A model generated the notes under the pieces. That model did not search any database. It was not told the origin of the DNA and saw only the letters and a program-made list of their open reading frames with translations. A DNA stretch of 64,000 nucleotides from Yonghaparkia sp. Root332 (GTDB lineage Bacteria > Actinomycetota > Actinomycetes > Actinomycetales > Microbacteriaceae): positions 927,651 through 991,650 of the forward strand of contig NZ_LMCX01000001.1 of the NCBI RefSeq assembly GCF_001425665.1. The letters are read 5' to 3'. Positions 16,616-25,166 of the stretch are shown here, one piece after another. The number at the start of each line of letters is the position of its first letter. Position 1 is the first letter of the stretch. Made by a program: the position numbers and the translations under genes.

Positions 16616-16651
16616 CGGTGACGGCACCCGCTCAATCTACAAGGAGCCCCC

Positions 16652-17671
16652 ATGGCTGTGGCACCCCTCGGCACGCGGGCAGCGCCGACCTCCGCGACCG
16701 CGGGACCGCCCGCGAACCTGCCCGGCGACCGGGAGCGAGACCGCGACCGCGACCGCATCGCTCGCCGCGATCGCCGCGGCCGCCGCGTCGTCGCCCTGAC
16801 CCCGGCGATGCTGCTCATTCCGGCGACGGCGGTGCTGCTCGTCATCATCGGCTGGCCGCTCGTGCAGCTGCTCGTCATCTCGTTCCAGGAGTTCGGCCGC
16901 GCCCAGGTCTTCGGCGCTCCCGCTCCGTTCGTCGGCTTCGACAACTACGCCGACGTGCTCGGCGACGCGACCTTCTGGGAGGTCCTCGGCCGCAGCATCC
17001 TCTTCGCCGCCGCCAACGTCATCCTCGCCATGGGTCTCGGCACGCTCGTCGCGCTGCTCATGACGCGCCTCGCTCGCGCGCTGCGCCTGCTCGTCTCGGT
17101 CGGCCTCCTGCTCGCGTGGGCGATGCCGGCCCTCACGGCCGTCGTCGTCTGGGGCTGGATGTTCGACACCCAGTTCGGCGTCATCAACTACCTGCTCAGC
17201 CAGCTGCCGGGCGTCGACATGATCGGCCACTCGTGGCTCATCGATCCGCTGAGCTTCTTCGGCGTCGCGACGGTCATCATCACGTGGCAGTCGGTGCCCT
17301 TCGTCGCCTTCACGATCTACGCGGGCCTCACGCAGGTGCCGACCGAGGTGCTCGAGGCCGCGCAGCTCGACGGCGCGAACGGGTTCGCGCGCTTCCGCTT
17401 CATCGTCTTCCCGTACCTGAAGTCGATCTTCCTCGTCGTGACGATCCTGCAGGTCATCTGGGACATGCGGGTGTTCACGCAGATCTACGCCCTGCAGGGC
17501 ATCGGCGGCATTCGCGAGCAGACGTCGACGATCGGCGTGTACATCTACCAGGTCTCGGTCGGCTCGGGCGACTTCGCCGCGGGCGGCGCGATCGCCGTCA
17601 TCCTCGTCGTCATCATGATGGCGATCTCGGCGTACTACGTGCGCGCCTCGATCAAGGAGGAGCAGCTGTGA
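16652..17671 (+). CDS. Sugar ABC transporter permease, MalF/UgpA type
   Basis: A 339-residue inner-membrane permease. AAGGAG lies 5 bases before ATG 16652. A hydrophilic, highly charged N-terminal tail with alternating Arg and Asp (about residues 25-45) precedes six membrane helices. The EAA loop EAAQLDGANGFARFRFIVFP, which contacts the ATPase, is intact. It overlaps the next permease by GTGA at 17668, so the two are coupled and form a heterodimeric channel. No ATP-binding subunit is encoded nearby. The pair should use a shared MsiK-like ATPase, as in Streptomyces sugar transporters. Confidence 0.93.
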   Translation: MAVAPLGTRAAPTSATAGPPANLPGDRERDRDRDRIARRDRRGRRVVALTPAMLLIPATAVLLVIIGWPLVQLLVISFQEFGRAQVFGAPAPFVGFDNYADVLGDATFWEVLGRSILFAAANVILAMGLGTLVALLMTRLARALRLLVSVGLLLAWAMPALTAVVVWGWMFDTQFGVINYLLSQLPGVDMIGHSWLIDPLSFFGVATVIITWQSVPFVAFTIYAGLTQVPTEVLEAAQLDGANGFARFRFIVFPYLKSIFLVVTILQVIWDMRVFTQIYALQGIGGIREQTSTIGVYIYQVSVGSGDFAAGGAIAVILVVIMMAISAYYVRASIKEEQL

Positions 17672-18522
17672 CCCCCGCCCTCGTGCGCCGCCGCGTCTCG
17701 ACCGTGGTTCTCAGCGCGATCGCGATCGTCGTGTTCGTCGCGAGCGTCTTCCCGGTCTACTGGATGCTCAACTCGTCGTTCCTGCCGAACAACGCCATTC
17801 GCGGCCCGGTGCCGCACTTCTGGCCCGACGAGTTCACGCTGCGCAACTACGAGACCGTGCTCGGCGACGGGGGCCGCGCGCCCTTCCTCCCCGCGCTCAT
17901 GACCTCGCTCACGGTGACGCTCATCACGGTCGCCGCGGCGCTGCTGCTCGCGTTCCTCGCCGCGCTCGCCGTGACGCGGTTCCGATTCACGGGCCGCCGG
18001 TCGTTCATCATCGCGATCCTGCTGATCCAGATGATCCCGGGCGAGGCGATGATCGTCTCGACCTTCCGCGTGCTCGACGGCTGGCAGCTGCTCAACACGA
18101 TCGCGGGACTCACGATCGTCTACGTCGCGACGGTGCTGCCCTTCACGATCTGGACCCTGCGCGGCTTCGTCGGCGGCGTGCCGATCGAGCTGGAGGAGGC
18201 GGCGATGATCGACGGCTGCACGCGCATGCAGGCCTTCCGCCGCGTGACCTTCCCGCTGCTCGCTCCGGGTCTCGTCGCGACGGGCGTCTTCGCCTTCATC
18301 CAGGCGTGGAACGAGTTCCTGCTCGCCCTCGTCATCATGCAGCGCCCCGACATGATGACGCTGCCGGTGTGGCTGCGCACCTTCCAGCAGGCGACGCAGA
18401 CGACCAACTGGGCCGCGATCATGGCGGGCTCGACGCTCATGGCCATCCCCGTCATCATCTTCTTCCTCATCGTGCAGGGGCGCATGACGAGCGGGCTCGT
18501 CGCCGGGGCGGTGAAGGGATGA
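17668..18522 (+). CDS. Sugar ABC transporter permease, MalG/UgpE type
   Basis: A 284-residue permease starting at GTG 17668 inside the stop codon of the previous permease, with AAGGAGG upstream. Six helices are visible. The EAA motif is EEAAMIDGCTRMQAFRRVTFP, and FIQAWNEFLLAL and PVWLRTF are typical of the MalG group. Together with the 16652-17671 product it forms the membrane channel for the imported sugar. Its stop overlaps the nagZ start (ATGA), which ties uptake to cytoplasmic processing. Confidence 0.93.
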   Translation: MTPALVRRRVSTVVLSAIAIVVFVASVFPVYWMLNSSFLPNNAIRGPVPHFWPDEFTLRNYETVLGDGGRAPFLPALMTSLTVTLITVAAALLLAFLAALAVTRFRFTGRRSFIIAILLIQMIPGEAMIVSTFRVLDGWQLLNTIAGLTIVYVATVLPFTIWTLRGFVGGVPIELEEAAMIDGCTRMQAFRRVTFPLLAPGLVATGVFAFIQAWNEFLLALVIMQRPDMMTLPVWLRTFQQATQTTNWAAIMAGSTLMAIPVIIFFLIVQGRMTSGLVAGAVKG

Positions 18523-19949
18523 CCGCCGCGAGCGTGCTGCTGCCCGGGTTCGACGGCCCGATCCTTCCCGAGTGGCTCGACCGACGGCTGCGCGCGGGGC
18601 TCGCGGGCGTGTGCCTGTTCGGGGCGAACATCGTCTCGCGCGAGCAGGTCGCCGAGCTCGTCGCGGCGATCCGCGCCGCCAACCCGCGCGCGATCATCGC
18701 GATCGACGAGGAGGGCGGCGACGTCACCCGACTGCACTACGATGTCGGCTCGCCCTACCCCGGCAACGCGGTGCTCGGGCGACTCGACGACGAGGCGCTC
18801 ACCGAGCACGTCGCGCGCGCGGTCGGGTGGGAGCTGCGACGCTTCGGCATCGACCTCGACCTCGCCCCCGATGCCGACATCAACTCGAACCCCGACAATC
18901 CCGTCATCGGCACGCGCTCCTTCGGCGCCGACGCCGGGCTCGTCGCGCGCCACACGGCCGCGTGGGTGCGGGGCCTGCAGTCGACGGGCGTCGCGGCGAG
19001 CGTCAAGCACTTCCCGGGCCACGGCGACACGGCGCAGGATTCGCACCTTGCACTGCCCGTCGTGAGCGCCCACCTCGAGACCCTGCACCGGCGCGAGCTC
19101 GCGCCCTTCGTCGCCGCGGTCGAGGCGGGCGTCCGAACCGTCATGTCCTCGCACATCCTGCTGCCGGCGCTCGACGCCGAGCGGCCCGCGACGCTCTCGC
19201 CGCGCGTGCTCACGGGCCTGCTGCGGGACGAGCTCGGCTTCGACGGCGTCATCGTCTCCGACGCGCTCGACATGGCCGGCGCGAGCGCGGGTCGAGGCAT
19301 CCCCGCCGCGGCCGCGCTCGCTCTCGCGGCGGGCTGCGACCTGCTGTGCCTCGGCACGAACGGCACCGAGCAGCAGCTCGACGACATCGAGGCGGCGGTC
19401 GAGGCGGCTCGTGCGAGCGCAGAGCTCGACCCCGCGCGGCTCGCCGACGCGGCGCGCCGGGTGGCGGCGCTCGCCGAGGAATCCGCCGCGCTCGCGGCCG
19501 CGCGACCCGTCGCGACGGAGGGCACCGGTGCGGGTGCGTCCGTCGTCGAGGGCGGGATGCTGCGCTCGGCGATCGAGGCGAGGCCGGGCATCCGCATCGC
19601 CCAGGATCGTGAGCTCATCGTGCTCGCCACGACCGTCAACATCGCCGTCGGCACCGCGCCGTGGGGGCCAGCCGCTGCGGGCGCGACCGTGCGCGTCGTG
19701 CACGAGGGCGAGTCGATCTCGCCGCGCACCGGAGCGCAGCCGGTGCTCATCGGGCAGGGCAACCATCGCCACGACTGGGTGGGGGCCGCGATCGCGACCG
19801 TGCGCTCCGAGCATCCGGATGCGGTCGTCGTCGAGATGGGCTGGCCGTCGTCGGATCGTGCGCACGCCGACATCGTGACGTGGGGCGCCTCGCGCGCCAT
19901 GGGGGAGGCGCTGCTCGCGTGGCTCCAGGAGCAGGAGGAGCGCTCGTGA
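18519..19949 (+). CDS. nagZ: GH3 beta-N-acetylglucosaminidase, NagZ-like
   Basis: A 476-residue glycoside hydrolase family 3 enzyme without a signal peptide, so it acts in the cytoplasm on imported GlcNAc-containing saccharides. KHFPGHGDTAQDSH contains the NagZ-type His-Asp general acid/base dyad (H168, D170), and SDALDM holds the nucleophile D248. The C-terminal 130 residues form a second domain longer than in E. coli NagZ, as in Gram-positive homologues. ATG 18519 overlaps the permease stop by 4 bases, and the gene's own stop overlaps the kinase start. Confidence 0.9.
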   Translation: MTAASVLLPGFDGPILPEWLDRRLRAGLAGVCLFGANIVSREQVAELVAAIRAANPRAIIAIDEEGGDVTRLHYDVGSPYPGNAVLGRLDDEALTEHVARAVGWELRRFGIDLDLAPDADINSNPDNPVIGTRSFGADAGLVARHTAAWVRGLQSTGVAASVKHFPGHGDTAQDSHLALPVVSAHLETLHRRELAPFVAAVEAGVRTVMSSHILLPALDAERPATLSPRVLTGLLRDELGFDGVIVSDALDMAGASAGRGIPAAAALALAAGCDLLCLGTNGTEQQLDDIEAAVEAARASAELDPARLADAARRVAALAEESAALAAARPVATEGTGAGASVVEGGMLRSAIEARPGIRIAQDRELIVLATTVNIAVGTAPWGPAAAGATVRVVHEGESISPRTGAQPVLIGQGNHRHDWVGAAIATVRSEHPDAVVVEMGWPSSDRAHADIVTWGASRAMGEALLAWLQEQEERS

Positions 19950-20902
19950 GGATCGGCATCGACATCGGCGGCACGAAGACCCACGCAGTCGCGCTCGACA
20001 CCGAGGGGCGTGTGATCGCGCAGTGGCGGGGCGCGACCGGGCAGGGGGATGCGGCCGTCGTCGCCGCCGCACTCGCCGCGGCCGAGGCGATCGCCGATCG
20101 GCTCGGCGCGCCGCTCGCGGCGTTCCGCTCGGTCGGGGTCGGCATTCCCGGCACCGTCGACGGCGCCACCGGGCACGTCGCGCACGCCGTCAACCTCGCG
20201 GTCGAGTCGCTCGCCCTCGGCGAGTTGCTCGCGGCGCGCCTCGGTCGCCCCGTCGCGGTCGAGAACGACGTCACGGCGGCCGCGCTCGGGGCCCATCACC
20301 TGCTCGGGCCGGCGGTCGGAGCGCGGTCGATGGCGTACCTCAACCTCGGCACCGGACTCGCCGCGGGACTCGTGCTCGACGGCGCCCTCTGGCGCGGGTC
20401 GCGCGGGGCCGCGGGCGAGATCGGGCACATTCCGATCGACCCCGCCGGCGAGCCGTGCCCGTGCGGGCAGCGGGGCTGCCTCGAGACGATGGCCTCAGGG
20501 TCGGCGATCGCGCGGCTGTGGCCCGAGGGCGACGGGGCTCCCGCGAGCGCGCTGCTCGCCGCCGCCGATGCCGGCGACGCGCGGGCGTCGGCGGTGGCCG
20601 AGCAGCTCGTGGCCAACATCGCCGCGGCGGTGCGCATCCTCGCCCTCACGGTCGACGTCGACGCGGTCGTCATCGGTGGCGGCGTGAGCGCGAGCGGCGC
20701 CCGGCTGCTCGACCGGCTGCGGTCGCAGCTCGATGCCGACGCCGCCCGCTCGCCGTTCCTCGCCTCGCTCGCGCTCTCGAGCCGCGTGCTGCTCTCGCCG
20801 CCCGGGGCACCCGTCGCGGCCGTCGGCGCGGCGCTCGTGGGTGAGCGCGCGCTGCCCGTCGTCGCTCGCGCGCCGCAGCCTGCAGCAGTGCCCGCGTCGT
20901 GA
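19946..20902 (+). CDS. ROK-family sugar kinase, probable N-acetylglucosamine kinase
   Basis: A 318-residue cytoplasmic kinase. GIDIGGTKTHAVALD is the ATP phosphate-binding loop, and C171-P-C173-G-Q-R-G-C178 with the His of GEIGH forms the ROK zinc site. There is no DNA-binding domain, unlike the repressor at 13997. The position between nagZ and nagB makes GlcNAc the most likely substrate, giving GlcNAc-6-phosphate; glucokinase activity is an alternative. GTG 19946 overlaps the nagZ stop and has GGAGG nearby. The stop overlaps the nagB GTG. Confidence 0.88.
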   Translation: MRIGIDIGGTKTHAVALDTEGRVIAQWRGATGQGDAAVVAAALAAAEAIADRLGAPLAAFRSVGVGIPGTVDGATGHVAHAVNLAVESLALGELLAARLGRPVAVENDVTAAALGAHHLLGPAVGARSMAYLNLGTGLAAGLVLDGALWRGSRGAAGEIGHIPIDPAGEPCPCGQRGCLETMASGSAIARLWPEGDGAPASALLAAADAGDARASAVAEQLVANIAAAVRILALTVDVDAVVIGGGVSASGARLLDRLRSQLDADAARSPFLASLALSSRVLLSPPGAPVAAVGAALVGERALPVVARAPQPAAVPAS

Positions 20903-21717
20903 CCGAGGTCATCGTCGTCGGCTCGCCCCGCGAGGCCGGCGAGCTCGTCGCGGGCGCCATTCTGCGCCTCGTCTCCGATCGGCCCGACGCCGTACTCGGC
21001 CTCGCGACCGGGTCGACGCCGCTGCCTGTCTACGAAGCGCTGCGCCCCCACGCTCGAGCTCTCGCGCGCGTGCGGGGATTCGCACTCGACGAATACGTGG
21101 GGCTGCCGGCCGGTCATACGGAGTCGTACCGGGCCGTCATCGACCGCGAGGTCGTCGGGCCGCTCGGGCTCGACCCCGCGCGCGTCCGTGTTCCCGGCGA
21201 CGACATCGCGGCCGAGAGCGCGCGTCTCGGCGGTGGCCCGGCTGCCGACGAGCTCGCCCTCGCTACCGCGGGCGACCGGTACGAGCAAGCCTTGGCGGCA
21301 GCGGGCGGCGTCGATCTGCAGCTGCTCGGCATCGGTGCGACGGGCCACATCGGCTTCAACGAGCCCGGGTCGTCGTTCGCCTCGCTCACGCGCGTCAAGA
21401 CGCTCACCGAGCGCACTCGCCGCGACAACGCACGGTTCTTCGCCTCGCCCGACGAGGTGCCGCAGCACTGCATCACGCAGGGTCTCGGCACGATCCTGCG
21501 CGCACGGCACCTCGTGCTGCTCGCCTTCGGGGCGGCGAAGTCGGATGCCGTGGCCGGCGCCGTCGAGGGAGCGGTCACCTCGTCTCTGCCCGCGTCGGCC
21601 ATCCAGCTGCACCCGCACGCCACCGTGGTGGTCGACGCGGCCGCCGCCTCGCGCCTGCGATTCCTCGACTACTACCGGCAGGCGTGGGCCCACAAGCCGG
21701 CCTGGCAGCAGATCTAG
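20899..21717 (+). CDS. nagB: Glucosamine-6-phosphate deaminase
   Basis: A 272-residue enzyme that converts glucosamine-6-phosphate to fructose-6-phosphate and ammonia, feeding amino sugars into glycolysis. LATGSTPLPVYEAL binds phosphate, LDEYVG contains D64, and GIGATGHIGFNEPGSS contains H150 and E155. The residue matching E. coli D141 is Thr here (A-T-G-H). It starts at GTG 20899 within the kinase stop codon and is the last gene of the plus-strand operon. Its stop overlaps that of the convergent nagA in the palindrome CTAG. Confidence 0.93.
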   Translation: MTEVIVVGSPREAGELVAGAILRLVSDRPDAVLGLATGSTPLPVYEALRPHARALARVRGFALDEYVGLPAGHTESYRAVIDREVVGPLGLDPARVRVPGDDIAAESARLGGGPAADELALATAGDRYEQALAAAGGVDLQLLGIGATGHIGFNEPGSSFASLTRVKTLTERTRRDNARFFASPDEVPQHCITQGLGTILRARHLVLLAFGAAKSDAVAGAVEGAVTSSLPASAIQLHPHATVVVDAAAASRLRFLDYYRQAWAHKPAWQQI

Positions 21718-22853
21718 AGCGCGACCGGCTCGCCGGCGGCCCACACGCGCTCGACCCGCAGGTCGGCGTCGAGGACCACGAGATCGGCGGCGAAGCCCGC
21801 GGCGAGCATCCCCCACTCGCCCTGCCGGCCGAGCGCGCGCGCGGGCGTCGCGGTCAGGGCCTCGATCGCCGCCGACTCGTCGATGCCCGCGGCGAGGGCC
21901 GTGCGCAGGGCGACGTCCTGGGTGAGCGTCGAGCCGGCGATCGTCGAGGTGCCGTTGAGCACCGCGATGCCGTCCTTGACCGTGACGTTGAGGCTGCCGA
22001 GCCGGTAGAAGCCGTCGGCGCTGCCGGCTGCGGCCATCGCGTCGGTCACGAGCGCGACGCGATGCGGCGCCGAGCGGAAGGCGATTCGCGCCACGGAGGG
22101 GTGCACGTGCACGCCGTCGAGGATGAGCTCGAGCACGACGCGCTCGTCGTCGAAGGCGGCCGCGACGGGGCCGGGGGCCCGATGGTGGATGCCCGGCATC
22201 GCGTTGAACGCGTGCGTCAGCATCGTCGCCCCCGCGTCGAACGCCGCGCGCGTCACGTCCTCGTCGGCGTCGGTGTGGCCCACCGCGGCGACGACGCCCG
22301 CGCCGGCGAGTCGCCGGATCGCGTCGAGCGCCCCGGGCAGCTCGGGCGCGATCGTGACCTGCACGAGCGCGCCGGCGGCGGCCGAGAGGAGGATCTCGAC
22401 GACGTCCTCGTCCGGGGCGAGGAGGTGCTCGGCGGCGTGGGCGCCGCGGCGAGTGGGCGCGAGGAACGGGCCCTCGAGGTGGGCGCCGACGATCGTCGGG
22501 TCGTCGGCGGCGACGCGCGCGATGAGCCGCAGGCTCTCGACGAGCGACTCCACGGGGTTCGCGACGAGCGAGATCACCGAGCGGGTCGTGCCGTGCGCCC
22601 GGTGGACGCAGATCGCCGCGGCGATGCTCTCGGCGCCGTCGTCGAAGCCGCCGCCGCCGCCGCCATGGCCGTGGAGGTCGATGAACCCGGGGGTCAGGGT
22701 GCGGCCGGGGAGGTCGAGGCTCGCGTCGGCGGCGGGAGGAGCATCCGCCCCGCCCCCCACGGCGGCGATGCGGTCGCCGTCCAGCAGCACCCAGCCGGGT
22801 CGGCGGCCGCTCGCGTCGAGCAGCTCGGCCCCCTGCAGCAGCGTCCTCGGCAC
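21714..22853 (-). CDS. nagA: N-acetylglucosamine-6-phosphate deacetylase
   Basis: A 379-residue amidohydrolase that removes acetate from GlcNAc-6-phosphate, the step just before NagB. Metal and active-site motifs are IDLHGHGGG, HLEGPFL, VGHTDA, THAFNAM and LVTDAM. A glycine run (six Gly encoded by CCG repeats on the plus strand near 22648-22663) follows HGHG and is longer than usual. GTG 22853 follows TAGGAGGAG. It lies 11 bases behind purU on the same strand, so it is transcribed with purU and not with the nag operon it serves. Confidence 0.94.
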   Translation of the reverse strand: MPRTLLQGAELLDASGRRPGWVLLDGDRIAAVGGGADAPPAADASLDLPGRTLTPGFIDLHGHGGGGGGFDDGAESIAAAICVHRAHGTTRSVISLVANPVESLVESLRLIARVAADDPTIVGAHLEGPFLAPTRRGAHAAEHLLAPDEDVVEILLSAAAGALVQVTIAPELPGALDAIRRLAGAGVVAAVGHTDADEDVTRAAFDAGATMLTHAFNAMPGIHHRAPGPVAAAFDDERVVLELILDGVHVHPSVARIAFRSAPHRVALVTDAMAAAGSADGFYRLGSLNVTVKDGIAVLNGTSTIAGSTLTQDVALRTALAAGIDESAAIEALTATPARALGRQGEWGMLAAGFAADLVVLDADLRVERVWAAGEPVAL

Positions 22854-22864
22854 GCGGGCTCCTC

Positions 22865-23722
22865 CTACTTGAAGATGATGGTGCGGCGGCCGTCGAGCAG
22901 CACGCGGTCCTCCGCGAACCAGGTGACGGCCTGGCTGAGGGTGCGGCTCTCCTCGTCCTGCCCGATCGCGACGAGCTCGGCGGGGCTGCGCGAGTGGTCG
23001 ACCCGCACGACGTTCTGCTCGATGATCGGGCCCTCGTCGAGGTCGCTCGTGACGAAGTGCGCCGTCGCCCCGATGAGCTTCACTCCGCGCGCGTGCGCCT
23101 GCTTGTATGGGTTCGCGCCCTTGAAACCGGGCAGGAAGGAGTGGTGGATGTTGATGATGCGGCCGGCGAAGCGCGCGCACAGCTCGGGGGAGAGGATCTG
23201 CATGTACCGCGCGAGCACGACGAGCTCGATGTCGTGCTGCTCGACGACCTCGAGGATGCGCGCCTCGAACGCCGCCTTCTCCTCCGGTGTCGTGACGGGC
23301 CGCGACTCGAACGGCACGCCGTAGAAGCTCGCGAGCTCGCCGAGCTCGGGGTGGTTGCCCATGACGAGCGGGATCTCGGCGGGCAGCTGACCGGCCCGCT
23401 GGCGGAAGAGCAGGTCATTGAGGCAGTGCGCGGCCTTCGACACGAGCACGAGCGTGCGCAGCGGTCGGCCGACGCGGTCGATGCGGCAGTCCATCCCGTA
23501 CCGCTCGACGACGGGGGCGAGGGCGGCGGAGAGCCGATCGTGGTCGGCAAGGGTCTGGGTCTGCAGTCGCAGGAAGAAGCGCCCCGACTCCAGGCTCGAG
23601 AACTGCTGCAGCTCGGTGATGTTGCCCTCGGCCTCGACGATCGCGCCCGTGACGGCGTGCACGATGCCGGGCCGGTCGTCGCAGACGAGGGTGACGATCC
23701 AGTGGTGGGGGGTGTCGGTCAC
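22865..23722 (-). CDS. purU: Formyltetrahydrofolate deformylase
   Basis: A 285-residue enzyme that hydrolyses 10-formyl-tetrahydrofolate to formate and tetrahydrofolate. An N-terminal ACT domain (VTLVCDDRPGIVHAVTGAIVEAEGNI) is followed by a formyltransferase fold with the catalytic set N-x-H in INIHHSFLP and D in SDLDEGPIIEQ. Start GTG 23722 has TAGGCT ending 7 bases upstream and no ribosome binding site, as for a leaderless mRNA. The glyA-folD one-carbon operon lies 3 kb away. Confidence 0.94.
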   Translation of the reverse strand: MTDTPHHWIVTLVCDDRPGIVHAVTGAIVEAEGNITELQQFSSLESGRFFLRLQTQTLADHDRLSAALAPVVERYGMDCRIDRVGRPLRTLVLVSKAAHCLNDLLFRQRAGQLPAEIPLVMGNHPELGELASFYGVPFESRPVTTPEEKAAFEARILEVVEQHDIELVVLARYMQILSPELCARFAGRIINIHHSFLPGFKGANPYKQAHARGVKLIGATAHFVTSDLDEGPIIEQNVVRVDHSRSPAELVAIGQDEESRTLSQAVTWFAEDRVLLDGRRTIIFK

Positions 23723-23729
23723 GGCCCCC

Positions 23730-23735
23730 AGCCTA
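23730..23735 (-). promoter_or_regulatory. Probable -10 box, leaderless purU
   Basis: TAGGCT on the minus strand ends 7 bases before the purU GTG at 23722, and no Shine-Dalgarno sequence intervenes. Confidence 0.42.
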
Positions 23736-23835
23736 TGGGCCGAGCGCGGAGGCGTTAGCGTAGAGGCGGATGCTCTGCCGGGCATCCCCGGATGCGTCGG
23801 CCCGCCACGCCGACCGCGAAAGCCCCACCAGCCGC

Positions 23836-25128
23836 ATGACCTCCCCCCAGCCGGGCGCCGAGCGCCCCTTCCCGTGGATCGGCCTGCTGACGCTCGCCGC
23901 CGCGATCTTCGTGCTCGTCACGAGCGAGTTCCTCCCCACCGGGCTCCTGCCCGACATGGCTGCCGACCTGCGCGTGAGCCCCTCCCAGGTGGGGCTGCTC
24001 GTCACGATCTTCGCCGCGACCGTCGCCCTGTCGACCGCTCCTCTCGCCGCACTCACGCACCGCTACTCGCGCAAGTGGCTGCTCATCGGAGTGCTCGGGG
24101 TCTTCGCGCTCGCGAATCTGCTGGCCGCGATCGCACCGAGCTACGAGCTGCTGATCGGCGCTCGAGTGCTCGGCGGTCTCGCGCACGGCCTGTTCTGGGC
24201 GATCGCGGGCGCCTACGCCGGCCACCTGGTGCCCCGCCACCAGATCGCGCGGGCGGTCGCCGTCACGAGCGCCGGCGGCACGACCGCGTTCGTGCTCGGC
24301 GTGCCGGTCGGCACCGCGATCGGTCAGGCGCTCGGCTGGCGCGCGGCGTTCGGCATCATCGCCGCGTCCGTCGTGCTGCTCGCCCTGCTCGTGCTGCGCT
24401 TCCTGCCGCCCGTCGATCACCGCGTGACGCTCGCGACGGGCGAGATCCCCGTCCCGGCCCGCCGCGACCCGACCTTCCCTGGCGTGCTGCTGGTGTGCCT
24501 GCTCGTGGTGATCATCGTCATGGGGCACAACGTCTTCTACACCTACATCGCGCCGTTCATCATCGACGAGGCGGGCTTCCCGCGCGACTCGGTGAGCGTC
24601 ATGCTCTTCCTCTACGGCGGCGCGGGCGCGATCGGCCTCGTCCTCGCGGGCGTCGTGGGCAGCCGGTTCCCGCGCGCGGGCCTGTACGGGATGCTCGCGG
24701 GCGTCGCGCTGTCGGTGGCCGTCCTCGCCGCCGCGCCGGGCATCCCCGTCATCGTCGTCGTCGCGATCGTGGTCTGGGGCGTCGCGTTCGGCGGCATCCC
24801 TGCCCTCCTCCAGACGCGGCTGCTGCACGTCGCCTCGCCGCGCGTGCGCGACCTCGGCGCTGCGCTGCTGACCACGTCGTTCAACATCGCGATCGGCGGC
24901 GGCGCGCTCATCGGGGGGCTCCTGCTCGACGGCGCGGGTCTGCTCGTGCTGCCCGTGGTCGAGGCCTCGGTCATCGTGCTCGCGATCCTCGTGCTCGTGA
25001 TCGCCGATGCGCGATCGCGGCGCGAGCCGGGCGCCGCGCCCGCGGGGGACCAGTCCGACGCCCCCCGCGAGCTCGAGTTCGGCTCGCCGCTCACCGGGCC
25101 GATCCCGACCGCAGACCGCGACGCCTGA
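23836..25128 (+). CDS. MFS efflux transporter, AraJ/sugar-efflux type
   Basis: A 430-residue major facilitator with twelve predicted helices. TSEFLPTGLLPDMAADLRVSPSQVGLLVTIFAATVALSTAPLAAL is typical of the DHA1 family of drug and sugar efflux pumps; the loop motif HRYSRKWLLIG is motif A. ATG 23836 is chosen because homology starts at PFPWIGLL; an upstream in-frame start at 23770 would add 22 unconserved residues. It is divergent from purU. The substrate is unknown. Confidence 0.85.
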   Translation: MTSPQPGAERPFPWIGLLTLAAAIFVLVTSEFLPTGLLPDMAADLRVSPSQVGLLVTIFAATVALSTAPLAALTHRYSRKWLLIGVLGVFALANLLAAIAPSYELLIGARVLGGLAHGLFWAIAGAYAGHLVPRHQIARAVAVTSAGGTTAFVLGVPVGTAIGQALGWRAAFGIIAASVVLLALLVLRFLPPVDHRVTLATGEIPVPARRDPTFPGVLLVCLLVVIIVMGHNVFYTYIAPFIIDEAGFPRDSVSVMLFLYGGAGAIGLVLAGVVGSRFPRAGLYGMLAGVALSVAVLAAAPGIPVIVVVAIVVWGVAFGGIPALLQTRLLHVASPRVRDLGAALLTTSFNIAIGGGALIGGLLLDGAGLLVLPVVEASVIVLAILVLVIADARSRREPGAAPAGDQSDAPRELEFGSPLTGPIPTADRDA

Positions 25129-25166
25129 GCGCGGGGGCGCCGCCCCTCGGTCCCGCCCGGGCGCGA

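Noticed and set aside
22645-22665. CCG trinucleotide run as a possible regulatory repeat
   Set aside because: It encodes the glycine run after HGHG in NagA. Slippage is possible, but nothing suggests phase variation. The GGC run near 36910-36940 in the PBP tail is similar.
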